Positions 45,195-53,938 of a stretch of 64,000 bases of DNA are shown one piece after another. A program made the translations under genes and the position numbers. Every line of letters begins with the position of its first letter. Within the stretch, counting starts at the first letter, position 1. This DNA comes from Ruminococcus sp. JC304 (GTDB lineage Bacteria; Bacillota; Clostridia; Lachnospirales; Lachnospiraceae). The DNA lies in the NCBI GenBank assembly GCA_000285855.2, contig HE978651.1, positions 2,163,177-2,227,176 on the forward strand, written 5' to 3'. The notes under the pieces were generated by a model. That model saw only the letters and a program-made list of their open reading frames with translations, was not told where the DNA came from and did not search any database.

Positions 45195-47531
45195 TTACGC
45201 TTCGCCCGGCTTGGTCGTCATCAGGCGGTACAGTTTGGTATTTCTCGGAAACGAATTTTCAAACGGCACCAGATTTCCAGAGCAGCGGATCAGGCCGTGG
45301 CCGGCACCCACATTGGTGATGTAGGATAACTGGTTGTCTGAAATATTCAGAAGTGCCGCCAGCTCATCCCGGTCGGTGGTGGCCTGATTCAAAAGAATCA
45401 GGAACTCACTGTTTGCCAGCATCAGACGGGCAGTATCGGATTTCAGAAGTTCTTCTACGTTCTGGGTAAGCCCGGTGACAAATCCGGAATACTTACGGAT
45501 ACGCTTGTACAGGCGGTAGAAAAAGTCCGCACTGTATTCGTAACGGAACAGCAGATAAAACTCATCCGCAAAGATCCATGTCGTTTTTCCCTTCTTCCAG
45601 TTCTGGATCACACGGTTGAAAATCGAATCCAATGTGACCAGCATGCCAAGGGGCATCAGCTGTTCGCCCAGCTCCCGGATGTCATAGTCGATGATACGGC
45701 TCTTCGTGTTGACATTGGTTTCCTGGGCAAAGGTGTTCAGACTTCCGTTGATAAACAGTTCCGAAGACAGGGCCAGTCCTCTGGCTTCTTCCTCCGGCTG
45801 GAGCATGAGCTGTCGGTACAGGTCTTTCAAAGTCGGCACCTGCCCTTTGTAACCGCCCCTCATATAGTCCCGGTACACATCTGCGGTGCAGCGGTCGAGG
45901 ATGGATTTTTCCTTTGCCGAAAGGTTTCCGGCTCCTACGAGCTGCTCAAACAGGGACAGGATAAATTCTGATTTTTCAATCAGAGGGTTGCGGTCATTGC
46001 CATAGGCGGAATCCATGTCCAGTGCATTCAGATGGGTATCCGAGGTTGCCGAGATTCGGATGACCTCTCCGTTTAAGGCTTCCACCAGAGAAGCAAACTC
46101 CGACTCCGGATCGAGGATGAGGATGTCATCTTCTGTGGAAAGGGCAAGGTCTACGATTTCTTCTTTTGCCGAGAAGCTCTTTCCCGAACCACTGACGCCC
46201 AATCGGAATGAATTGCCGTTTAACAGCTTTCTTCGGTCTGCCACCAGCATATTTTTGCTGACTGCATTCTGCCCGTAGTAGATGCCGCCCGGCTGCATGA
46301 TCTCCTGGGTATGGAACGGAATGAGGACGGCAGTGGACTCTGTGGTAAGGGTACGCACGGCATCGATTTTCCGCAGGCCATACGGCAGGACGGTGTTCAG
46401 TCCATCGACCTGTTGCCACTTCAGGGTTGCCATCTGGCAGAGGTGTTTTCTTGCAATGGAATACAGGGTTTCCGTATCAGAATCCAGCTGTTTCTTGCTG
46501 TCTGCCATATGTACCATGGTCAGGATGCCGAACATCATCCTCTGATCCCTGGTAGTCAGGTCATCCAGCATCTCCTTAGTCTCTTTTCTCTGCAGCTCCA
46601 TATCGTAAGGAACCACGGCAGAAAAATTATTGTTGGCGTTCTGGCGTCTCTGCCAGTTGGTGACATTTGTCTCCACGCCCAGCAGTCGGTTCTGGATCTC
46701 CCTCACTGCTTCGTCTGTTGGCACCGGGATGATGTCAATGGACAGCATCAGGTTTCTGCCAAGGCCGCACAGCTCCGATACCATCTCGTCTTTTACATAG
46801 CTGGCATAATCTTCCATAAAAAGGACTCTGCCGTACTGCTCACCCAGCTTGAAATGGTCGTTGTGGAATTCCATCGTGTCCGGGCAGATCCAGTCTTTGA
46901 AGCTATGTCCTTTTTTCGCAAAGGCTTTCATGTCAAACGGGAAACTCTGTGGAACGTCTGCCTTGAAAAAGTCTCGGAAGATCTGGAGCCTCTGTTCTGC
47001 ATCCAGTTCTTCCCCGATGGAGGACAGCTTGGCCAGATGGGTGATGATATCTGTTCCCACACGGGCGAAATAGGTTCTGGCTTCATCAATATTTTTCTTG
47101 TGGACGCTGACGGTCAGATAGCGTTCCTGATAGATGCTGTTGTTGGTACCGGAGATCTTGGACAGGAGCATGTCGTTGTACTCCTTCCGGTATTCATCCA
47201 GCCCGTCCCCTTTCATCGGAATCAGCAGAGACTGCTCAAACTCTTCCTTGTTGATCTTGCGGTTGTTCAGGGTGATCTTCGCTGTGCAGCCGGAATCCAG
47301 TGCATTTAAAAGCTCTGAATAATCCAGGAACATTTCTGTCTTGTCCGCTTTGCTGGCAATGGAATAGTTGATATCCGTAAACCGGAATGTCCGGGAAAAT
47401 TTATTCTCTACCTGAAAAATCCCATCCGGCCAGATCTTACGGATGGGGATCGCCTGCTGGACAGACTTCGGTACTCTGAATTTTTCTTTGTCCTGTTTCA
47501 GTGTCTGACTCAGGGTTTTAATCAAAGGCAT
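45195..47531 (-). CDS. VirB4-like conjugation ATPase
   Basis: This 778-residue protein has an N-terminal CagE/TrbE-VirB4 domain and a C-terminal ATPase with Walker A LGVSGSGKSFSAKEE (about residue 450) and Walker B TTWIFADEFYLLF. It powers assembly of the type IV secretion channel. ATG 47531 is taken because the preceding GTG would only add one residue; it overlaps the PrgI gene end. Gene order PrgI-VirB4-hydrolase is standard for this ICE family. Confidence 0.93.
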   Translation of the reverse strand: MPLIKTLSQTLKQDKEKFRVPKSVQQAIPIRKIWPDGIFQVENKFSRTFRFTDINYSIASKADKTEMFLDYSELLNALDSGCTAKITLNNRKINKEEFEQSLLIPMKGDGLDEYRKEYNDMLLSKISGTNNSIYQERYLTVSVHKKNIDEARTYFARVGTDIITHLAKLSSIGEELDAEQRLQIFRDFFKADVPQSFPFDMKAFAKKGHSFKDWICPDTMEFHNDHFKLGEQYGRVLFMEDYASYVKDEMVSELCGLGRNLMLSIDIIPVPTDEAVREIQNRLLGVETNVTNWQRRQNANNNFSAVVPYDMELQRKETKEMLDDLTTRDQRMMFGILTMVHMADSKKQLDSDTETLYSIARKHLCQMATLKWQQVDGLNTVLPYGLRKIDAVRTLTTESTAVLIPFHTQEIMQPGGIYYGQNAVSKNMLVADRRKLLNGNSFRLGVSGSGKSFSAKEEIVDLALSTEDDILILDPESEFASLVEALNGEVIRISATSDTHLNALDMDSAYGNDRNPLIEKSEFILSLFEQLVGAGNLSAKEKSILDRCTADVYRDYMRGGYKGQVPTLKDLYRQLMLQPEEEARGLALSSELFINGSLNTFAQETNVNTKSRIIDYDIRELGEQLMPLGMLVTLDSIFNRVIQNWKKGKTTWIFADEFYLLFRYEYSADFFYRLYKRIRKYSGFVTGLTQNVEELLKSDTARLMLANSEFLILLNQATTDRDELAALLNISDNQLSYITNVGAGHGLIRCSGNLVPFENSFPRNTKLYRLMTTKPGEA

Positions 47532-47952
47532 CACCCCTTCCTTTTCGCTTCTTTGGTTTCTTCTGTTTTGTCCGCTTCTTCTCCAGAAGCTCTGCTCCGT
47601 TTCCCATCATTTTTTCACCCAGCCGCAGGCTCTCTTCCATGCAGGAAAAGTACAGGTTCTCTGATTTGAATACCAGCCGTTTCGGATACAGCAGTTCGGA
47701 TTTGATGACTGCCCATGCAAACTGTTCTGCCGTCATGCCGTGGTAACGGAAAAAGCCGCAGGCTGCAAAGGGAGCCGCCCCAAGCACACACAGCCATCCG
47801 GTTACCTGTTCCCCGGCATACTTTCTGGTGAGGAAATAAATCCCAAGGGCTGCCAGGATTGCCAGTACCGAAAAAAGGCACTGCCGGAAACTTAAGCCCC
47901 AGAACATTGACTCCTGATAGTCTCGGATTTCTTTATTCATTTTCACTTCCAT
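47518..47952 (-). CDS. PrgI-family membrane protein
   Basis: This 144-residue protein begins MEVKMNKEIRDYQESMFWGL. Two membrane helices follow (FSVLAILAALGIYFL and WLCVLGAAPFAACGFF), then YHGMTAEQFAWAVIKSELLY. It matches PrgI/TcpE-type channel proteins. It overlaps the VirB4 gene by 14 bases. The polar tail is Lys/Arg-rich. Confidence 0.88.
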   Translation of the reverse strand: MEVKMNKEIRDYQESMFWGLSFRQCLFSVLAILAALGIYFLTRKYAGEQVTGWLCVLGAAPFAACGFFRYHGMTAEQFAWAVIKSELLYPKRLVFKSENLYFSCMEESLRLGEKMMGNGAELLEKKRTKQKKPKKRKGRGDAFD

Positions 47953-47960
47953 GTTGTTTT

Positions 47961-48398
47961 CTACCTTTCTCTTTGTGATTTCTGCTTTTTCTTTGGTTTC
48001 TGTTTGGATGCATCCACCATCTGGATGCCGTGGCTTTCCATAAATTCCCTGGTCCCCTGCGGATCATATTCTGCCAGTTTTTTCAGGTCGAAGGCAACCT
48101 TCTGAAAGGTGCAGTAACCGGAAACTGCGGTCTCCGGCAGTACCCTGCCCAGCTTGTATTTCTGGATAAAACGCAGATGCTCTTTGCTGAAATTGTGGTC
48201 GATATAGGCTTCGTTCACACCGTTCAGCGGAGCATGGTGCAGGTTCACCGTAAGGTCGGAAAAAAGTTCCGGGTATCCGTATTCTGTCTGGTAGATCCCG
48301 ACATACAGTCGGTCCCTGTCCAGGTAGCCGCTGACCCGTAAGAATACTTCCTCCGGCTGCTCTCCACTGTCATAAATTAATTTCTTTGGTTCTTCCAT
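47961..48398 (-). CDS. DUF4313-like ICE protein
   Basis: This 145-residue protein contains VSGYLDRDRLYVGIYQTEYG and PLNGVNEAYIDHNFSKEHL, then FIQKYKLGRVLPETAVSGYC. It resembles DUF4313 proteins found in clostridial ICEs between the channel genes; the family name is from memory and not certain. It is soluble with a basic tail (KQKPKKKQKSQRER). It lies 8 bases before the PrgI gene. Confidence 0.7.
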   Translation of the reverse strand: MEEPKKLIYDSGEQPEEVFLRVSGYLDRDRLYVGIYQTEYGYPELFSDLTVNLHHAPLNGVNEAYIDHNFSKEHLRFIQKYKLGRVLPETAVSGYCTFQKVAFDLKKLAEYDPQGTREFMESHGIQMVDASKQKPKKKQKSQRER

Positions 48399-48411
48399 TC
48401 CTTTCTGCCTC

Positions 48412-49251
48412 CTATAATCCCATGATTTCTTTTACGATCCTGTCAGATGCCTTCACTGCCCCGACCAGTACCAGTAAGTTAAAGACCAGCTCCCCGATGT
48501 AGTTCCAGACAATCGTCACGGCGGACAGACTGGTATCCCCGACGGCCGGCGGACTCGCCGCAAACACCGAAAAGATGATGCAGGCCAGTGCGATGATGGC
48601 ACCTTCCAGACATACCCCGGCGTAGGAACGGATAAAGTTCTTCCCTACAGACTGGGTTGGTTCCCCGGCAAAGGTTGCCAGCGGGATCGGTGCGATGGCT
48701 GTGTACATATACAGCTTGAACATTCTTCCATATACAGTTAGAATCATGACAAATGACAATACCGTAATCAGCAGGCTGCCCAATAGGGTTACGATCCACA
48801 AAGGGATGGATTCTAGCATCCCGACAGCTTCGATCTTGTCCACGATCTCTGATGGCAGTTCCGTCACCGTTCCACCTGCCATCCCGGAATGGGACATAAT
48901 ATTTGCCACGATCCCCTGCACAATGGAAAAAATTGCCGTCAGAAGCTCCATGCCGGACATGACGGCTCCCTGTGCCAGTGCGAAACGGATAAAGGCTTTC
49001 ACTACGTGTTCCGGCTTCTTCATATCCGTGAAGCTCCCACAGGTTTTCACCAGCCCTGCCGCAAAAAATAAGACCAGCAGGCCGTACCCGATGGCTCGGA
49101 GCCCTCCGTTGATGTTCGTCATCACGCTCCAGATCGCACCGCCCTTGAAATTCTCCGGGCTTTGCGTCAGCAGTGTCCAGATCTCGGCCAGCTTGTCACT
49201 CCAGGTCTGCAAGGCAGAATTCAGATTCTGTACGATCCAGTTATCACTCAA
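48412..49251 (-). CDS. VirB6/TrbL-like conjugation membrane protein
   Basis: This 279-residue protein has about six membrane segments (including LRAIGYGLLVLFFAAGLVKT and SIPLWIVTLLGSLLITVLSF) and an N-terminal amphipathic part (LNSALQTWSDKLAEIWTLLT). It matches the VirB6-like proteins of CTn elements. It follows the Maff2 gene and precedes the DUF4313-like gene on one transcript. Confidence 0.87.
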   Translation of the reverse strand: MSDNWIVQNLNSALQTWSDKLAEIWTLLTQSPENFKGGAIWSVMTNINGGLRAIGYGLLVLFFAAGLVKTCGSFTDMKKPEHVVKAFIRFALAQGAVMSGMELLTAIFSIVQGIVANIMSHSGMAGGTVTELPSEIVDKIEAVGMLESIPLWIVTLLGSLLITVLSFVMILTVYGRMFKLYMYTAIAPIPLATFAGEPTQSVGKNFIRSYAGVCLEGAIIALACIIFSVFAASPPAVGDTSLSAVTIVWNYIGELVFNLLVLVGAVKASDRIVKEIMGL

Positions 49252-49326
49252 ACAGTTTCACCTCCCATCCTGCAAAAGTGAGCGGGGAACCAGCATTTCG
49301 CATGGCCCCCCTTCTGGTCTCTGATC

Positions 49327-49686
49327 CTAACCCATGATCAGGTCCAGGATCTCTTTTGCAAAGGTAATGATGATACCGCCTGCCAGTGTCAGGAATCCGT
49401 TTGCCCTCTGGCTCGGATCGTGGCTCTTTAAGGACAGGCCGACCTGCACGATACCAAACCCAAGCAGGATCAGGCCAATGGCTCGGATCAGGGAAAAGAT
49501 AAACGTGGACAGGTTATTGACGACTGCCAGCGGATCGCCTGCAGCGTAAACGCAGGTTGCCCCGATGCAGAAGGTCAGCACCATCACCGCATACAGGGCA
49601 AACAGTTTCTTCTGCCCTCTCTTCATCTTCAGCGGTGTGGTCTCTTTTTTGGTTTCCGTGTGTTTCTTATTTTTCAGTAAATTCAT
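49327..49686 (-). CDS. Maff2-family mobile element protein
   Basis: This 119-residue protein has two hydrophobic segments (LFALYAVMVLTFCIGATCVY, which may be a signal or membrane anchor, and LSTFIFSLIRAIGLILLGFG). The conserved C-terminal part LTLAGGIIITFAKEILDLI is typical of Maff2, a VirB2-like small membrane protein of these ICEs. ATG 49686 (MNLLKNKK) has GGAGG seven bases upstream, better than the ATG at 49692. Confidence 0.88.
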   Translation of the reverse strand: MNLLKNKKHTETKKETTPLKMKRGQKKLFALYAVMVLTFCIGATCVYAAGDPLAVVNNLSTFIFSLIRAIGLILLGFGIVQVGLSLKSHDPSQRANGFLTLAGGIIITFAKEILDLIMG

Positions 49687-49700
49687 CGGCATTCCTCCAA

Positions 49701-51434
49701 TCAAAAAAGCTCCCCGATGATGTCCTCATCCAGAAGCAGTTCGTAGTCGTTATATCTTGTTTCGTCAAAGGTAAAATCGTCATGTGCCAGCGGTGCTTTC
49801 GCATAGTTGAACGGGCCGGCACCGCCGTCCTCGGTATACCGGATGTTGGGGTGCTTCATCAAGTCATACTTGGCATCCAGTATGGGCCGCTCCCCACGGA
49901 TAAACAAAAGGGCATTCTGGTTGTCCAGCATACGGACTTCATCCGGCTGCAGCAGTTCCCTTCCGCTCTGCTGGAAGTTGGTGGAGTAGCTGCCGGATTT
50001 TCCCTTGGTCTGGCCGTAGGTGTTTGTGTCAATGGTCTCTTTTCCCAGTAATTCTGATACATATTTGTGTGTCTCTTTTTCGTTGCCGCCCAGGTATAAA
50101 AACTCATCGCAGTTGCCTACCAGACTCTCCCACGAGTCCTTGAACAGAGCTTTTAGCTGGCTCATGTTCTGGATGATGATGCTGCAGTAAATGGAACGGG
50201 ATCGGCAGGTTGCCAGGATCTTCTCAAACTCGTTTGGCAGGGATACGTTTGGAAACTCATCCATGATGCAGTTGACCGGAACCGGAAGGGCACCGCCATG
50301 CACACGGTCTGCCATGTAATAAAGAGTCTGGAAAAGCTGGCTGTAGATCATGCCTACCAGATAATTCAAAGAGGTATCCGCATCCGGGATACAGCAGAAA
50401 AGGGCTACTTTCTTCTCGCCCATGCTGGAAAGATCCAGCTCATCGGTATTGGTCAGCTTGGCGATCTGCGGCAGGTTGAAGGCTGCCAGACGGACACCGA
50501 CACTGATCAGGATGGACTTGGCGGTTTTTCCTGCCGCCTGCTTGTAAATGTGGTACTGCTTCACGGCAATGCTGTCCGGGTCCCGCATCTCCAGACGGTC
50601 AAACAAAATGTCTAGAGGGGACTCGTAGTCCTCGTCCTCTTCTTTTACCTGGGCAGAACCTAACATCTCCATGATCATGGCGAAGTTCTGTTCTTCCGGC
50701 GGAGCTTCGTGGAGCAGGTACAGCATCAGTGCCTGAAGCAGTGCAGTTTCGCTCTTCTCCCAGAAGGGATCGGAGGACTGGGAACCTTTGGGTGTGGTGT
50801 TTTGTATCAGATTAGAAATGAGACGGAGTACGTCTTTGTCATCGTGGACGTACTCGAATGGATTGTAACAAAAAGATGTGTCGGGATTGATGAGGTCAAA
50901 GACACGCACCTCATATCCCTTTTTCTCCAGCAGACCGCCTGTCTTTCGGAGCAGCTCCGCTTTCGGGTCTGTGATGACCATCGAGCAGCAGCACTGCATG
51001 ATATTCGGCAGGGCAAAGCCTCTGGATTTTCCTGCACCGGAACCGCCCACCACAAGGATGTTCAGACACCTGCGGTGCTTGTGGGTATCCAGGCTGATGC
51101 GGAAGTTCTGGGTTAACAGGATGTTCTGGGAGTACGGCTTCTGGCTGTATTTCTTACAGATCTGTCTAGCATCGCCCCATCTGGCGGAGCCATGCTCTTC
51201 CCCTCTGCGGTAGTTCTTCTGGCTGGAATAAAAAATGCCGATCCCAGCTGCGTAGAGTAACGTGCAGACCAGTACCGACTTGATGGTATATTCCGTATAA
51301 TGAAGCTGGAACGGGTGGTTCAGCTTTTCGGTGAGAACCTCCATCAGCTCGAAAAGATTCCTTCCCGGCTGGATGGCATCCGCAATCAGGATCGCTGCCC
51401 ACCAGATGACGGGCAGTCCGGCAAGCCAGATCAC
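49701..51434 (-). CDS. VirD4/TraG-type coupling protein
   Basis: This 577-residue protein has two membrane segments in the first 70 residues, then an ATPase with Walker A VVGGSGAGKSRGF (about residue 130), the VVITDPKAEL strand and the second ATPase motif CIMDEFPNVSLPNEFE. It couples the relaxosome to the secretion channel. No ATG is found near the start: GTG 51434 begins MIWLAGLPVIWW, but the frame stays open upstream with protein-like residues (KTAAIPVTGSRKSDW), so the true start may lie about 15-20 codons upstream at a non-ATG codon within the DUF4314 gene. Confidence 0.92.
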   Translation of the reverse strand: MIWLAGLPVIWWAAILIADAIQPGRNLFELMEVLTEKLNHPFQLHYTEYTIKSVLVCTLLYAAGIGIFYSSQKNYRRGEEHGSARWGDARQICKKYSQKPYSQNILLTQNFRISLDTHKHRRCLNILVVGGSGAGKSRGFALPNIMQCCCSMVITDPKAELLRKTGGLLEKKGYEVRVFDLINPDTSFCYNPFEYVHDDKDVLRLISNLIQNTTPKGSQSSDPFWEKSETALLQALMLYLLHEAPPEEQNFAMIMEMLGSAQVKEEDEDYESPLDILFDRLEMRDPDSIAVKQYHIYKQAAGKTAKSILISVGVRLAAFNLPQIAKLTNTDELDLSSMGEKKVALFCCIPDADTSLNYLVGMIYSQLFQTLYYMADRVHGGALPVPVNCIMDEFPNVSLPNEFEKILATCRSRSIYCSIIIQNMSQLKALFKDSWESLVGNCDEFLYLGGNEKETHKYVSELLGKETIDTNTYGQTKGKSGSYSTNFQQSGRELLQPDEVRMLDNQNALLFIRGERPILDAKYDLMKHPNIRYTEDGGAGPFNYAKAPLAHDDFTFDETRYNDYELLLDEDIIGELF

Positions 51435-51457
51435 CCAGTCTGACTTCCGGCTTCCTG

Positions 51458-51721
51458 TTACCGGGATGGCTGCTGTTTTGGCCTCTCTGCTCTTGGCAGG
51501 TCCGTGATGTGGAAACTGTCCACTCCCGGAACAAGGGCAAGGCTGCTTCCATTCTCCCAGTTTACATGGATCTGCCCTGCATCGTCTACCATATCCACCT
51601 TACCTTTTAAGCCGGGTGGCATGTGACTTTCCCCTTCCATGCTGTTAAGCGTGACCTCTGTTCCAGGCGGATATCTTCTCCGCATGGATTCCAATCTTTC
51701 GCTTGTCATATTTCTGTACAT
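51458..51721 (-). CDS. DUF4314-domain protein
   Basis: This 87-residue protein contains RYPPGTEVTLNSMEGESHM, PPGLKGKVDMVDDAGQIHVN and LALVPGVDSFHI, a small beta-barrel pattern of the DUF4314 family common in ICEs. ATG 51721 follows AGGAGGCGGTACAA. Its 3' end overlaps upstream coding of the coupling protein. Confidence 0.82.
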   Translation of the reverse strand: MYRNMTSERLESMRRRYPPGTEVTLNSMEGESHMPPGLKGKVDMVDDAGQIHVNWENGSSLALVPGVDSFHITDLPRAERPKQQPSR

Positions 51722-51736
51722 TTGTACCGCCTCCTT

Positions 51737-52051
51737 TCATCTTCCCCGTCCACGGTATGGGCGGTATCTGGATTTCATGACCTTTAAGAGGACGCTGTCG
51801 ATCCCATCGGAATAGCGTCCGTTTTTCAGGTATGTGTCCCGAAGTTGGTTTAAGGCTTCTACGGATTTGCTGTGTTCGGCTTCTGTCAGGTAGAGCTTTC
51901 CCTCTTCCTGCTCTGCCAGCTTCAGAACCAGATCCCGTGTGGTATCCACCGGAAGCCCCTGTTCTTTTTCCTGCCGGAACACTTCCCGGAGTGCATGGAT
52001 CAGCATGTGGTTCATGATCCGGTCCATCTTTACATATCGCATTCTTGTCAT
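51737..52051 (-). CDS. Small helical hypothetical protein
   Basis: This 104-residue protein begins MTRMRYVKMDRIMNHMLIHA, then REVFRQEKEQGLPVDTTRD and LYLTEAEHSKSVEALNQLRD. It is all-helical and charged, with a basic end (RYRPYRGRGR). ATG 52051 with GGAGGCTCGCCT is chosen over an upstream start at 52093. Conserved-looking in this ICE type, but I do not recognise a named function. Confidence 0.7.
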   Translation of the reverse strand: MTRMRYVKMDRIMNHMLIHALREVFRQEKEQGLPVDTTRDLVLKLAEQEEGKLYLTEAEHSKSVEALNQLRDTYLKNGRYSDGIDSVLLKVMKSRYRPYRGRGR

Positions 52052-52147
52052 AGGCGAGCCTCCTTTTTTCCTCTTTTTTCTCAACCACAACATACCACAC
52101 TTCCTCTCGGAAAGCTACTGCAAAAGAGCCGGAAAAGCCCCTTTTTA

Positions 52148-53086
52148 TCAGCGTTCCGGGGACTTTTTGTTCTTGGCTGGTTTCTCTGTTTTTTCCTCCG
52201 GGACGGCAAATTCATCGGGCATAAATTCCTGTTCGCTTTTGCCAAGGTTACGGTCTACCTGTTTGCCAATAGAATATGCTGCACTCTTTACGTCCTGGAT
52301 AAAGGAACGTAAGTCTTTAGGGTCTTTCTGCCCGAATGCCTGCATCTCGCAAACCTTATCAAAGGAGAATCCGGAGACATCCACACCGTATTTCTGTGCT
52401 GTCACATATGCCGCACAATAAGCCTGTGCCGATACCCCAGCCCGGCTGTAACTTCCATCGTGGTGGTCCAGGGATGCATACGCCAGTTCCCGGCTGATGG
52501 AATGGAACGTTGCATTTTCGCTCATGCCGTTTCGGACATAGATCGTCCGCTTACTTGGAATGTACTGTGCCTGCACCTTATCCGGCAGGTTGTCTGCAAT
52601 CTGGATTCTTACCTCGCTGTCGGTCAGCAGAGCTTCCATCAGCTGGTCCATCGGTTTTGGCTCCGGCTCTTCCGGCTGTTTGGTGCGGATCTGGCTGATG
52701 TCATAGGCTTTCTGGATGGAGTACCCCTGCTGGATGACGCCGTCCTTTTCGTATTCCTGACCAACAATAAAGTTGTATCCTTTACTTCCGGTCTTGACGG
52801 CCTTGCCTTCTTCCTTCCATTTTTCGAAGGTCTTGACCTGCCGGATCTCCGGGTTCTGTGCGTAGAGCAGGAACAGGTTGTCTGTCCTCTGCGGCTTGCA
52901 CTGTCCCATAAAATCAAGGAACCCTTTTAAGGAGCCCCCATTCTGGAAAACCTCCTGTGCTTTCCCATCGATCATGCCCCAGAGTTCTTCCCTCTCCTTC
53001 TTTTTCTGTGCGGCATATTCTTCTTTCGATAACCGCTGGGTGGACTGCTCCTGCGAGTCCTGCCCTAAAAATTTTGTCAGGTCCAT
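52148..53086 (-). CDS. ArdC-like ssDNA-binding protein
   Basis: This 312-residue protein contains LFLLYAQNPEIRQVKTFEKW, then EGKAVKTGSKGYNFIVGQEY, which is the ArdC N-terminal ssDNA-binding pattern. A metallopeptidase-like second half has histidines in ATFHSISRELAYASLDHHDG, but the HExxH motif of full ArdC is absent (HSISREL at the expected place). Its tail is polar and basic. It lies 3 bases after PcfB. A role in protecting incoming DNA is inferred from the family. Confidence 0.78.
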   Translation of the reverse strand: MDLTKFLGQDSQEQSTQRLSKEEYAAQKKKEREELWGMIDGKAQEVFQNGGSLKGFLDFMGQCKPQRTDNLFLLYAQNPEIRQVKTFEKWKEEGKAVKTGSKGYNFIVGQEYEKDGVIQQGYSIQKAYDISQIRTKQPEEPEPKPMDQLMEALLTDSEVRIQIADNLPDKVQAQYIPSKRTIYVRNGMSENATFHSISRELAYASLDHHDGSYSRAGVSAQAYCAAYVTAQKYGVDVSGFSFDKVCEMQAFGQKDPKDLRSFIQDVKSAAYSIGKQVDRNLGKSEQEFMPDEFAVPEEKTEKPAKNKKSPER

Positions 53087-53089
53087 CTT

Positions 53090-53938
53090 CTACCTCGCTT
53101 TCGTCTTTCGTTTATTTTTTGCTCTCTTCTGCGTTTTCTTTGGTCCACGGTTCTTTTCCCGGCTCCGCTTCTGGGATTCCTCTGCTTTCTCCCTTTTGAT
53201 GTTCTCCAGTTCCCGGCGGACACTGGGACGCTCCTGTTCCTTCTGTCTTGCTCCATCAGTCCCTTTTTCCTGCCCGGTAGAAGTATTTCTGCTGTGCAAG
53301 GAAGAGCCGGACAGATTCTCTTCCCCCTCTTCCTGCACCGGGATAAAATTTTCCGGTTCAGAAAACTCCTTTTCGGGATGATTCTGGTTCTTTTCCCCTT
53401 CAGAAAAATCCATGTCACCGACCTGGAATGCCTCGTCCAGATCGCTGATCTCGAACTGCACTTCGCCCTCCGGCATCTGCACAGTTTCCTGTACCGCTCC
53501 GGTTTCCGGTGCTTCCATTCCTTCGGTTACCTCATGGACAGCTTCCCCGACCTCACTTCTGACAAAATCAAGGTTCATCTTATCCATGACCCGGTTGACC
53601 TTGGCTGCATCATCTGCAAAGACCATGACCTCGCTCATCTCCGGGTTCTTTTTATCCCGGATAATGACATAGAGCAGCCCTCGTTTCCTGCCCTCACTGC
53701 AGAATTCTCTCAGGCGGTCGGACGGTACGGTAAAGAACTTCAATGGCTTGTTCTCCTTTAACATCCGCACCATCCGGGTCTTGCCCCTTGTTTTCTTCTG
53801 GTCTTTTAATACAGCGGCAACAAATACCGCCAGATGCTTTGCCAGCGTGCCGGAAAGCCTGAGCCCGTGGTCCACGCCGTCCAGGGAGTACCGGACGATC
53901 TGGTCCGCCGCATCGCCTCCATAATTCATACTGTTCAC
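53090..53938 (-). CDS. PcfB-family (DUF3801) transfer protein
   Basis: This 282-residue protein's N-terminal half matches PcfB: DQIVRYSLDGVDHGLRLSGT, LKENKPLKFFTVPSDRLREF and RGLLYVIIRDKKNPEMSEVM. PcfB-type proteins link relaxosome and coupling protein in pCF10-like systems. The C-terminal half is low-complexity and charged. Its ATG overlaps the relaxase stop by 4 bases (ATGA). Confidence 0.85.
   Translation of the reverse strand: MNSMNYGGDAADQIVRYSLDGVDHGLRLSGTLAKHLAVFVAAVLKDQKKTRGKTRMVRMLKENKPLKFFTVPSDRLREFCSEGRKRGLLYVIIRDKKNPEMSEVMVFADDAAKVNRVMDKMNLDFVRSEVGEAVHEVTEGMEAPETGAVQETVQMPEGEVQFEISDLDEAFQVGDMDFSEGEKNQNHPEKEFSEPENFIPVQEEGEENLSGSSLHSRNTSTGQEKGTDGARQKEQERPSVRRELENIKREKAEESQKRSREKNRGPKKTQKRAKNKRKTKAR

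Noticed and set aside
51166-51552. 128-codon minus-strand frame overlapping the coupling protein and DUF4314 genes
   Set aside because: It is a shadow frame; both overlapped genes have clear family matches, and this frame has no ribosome site or recognisable pattern.
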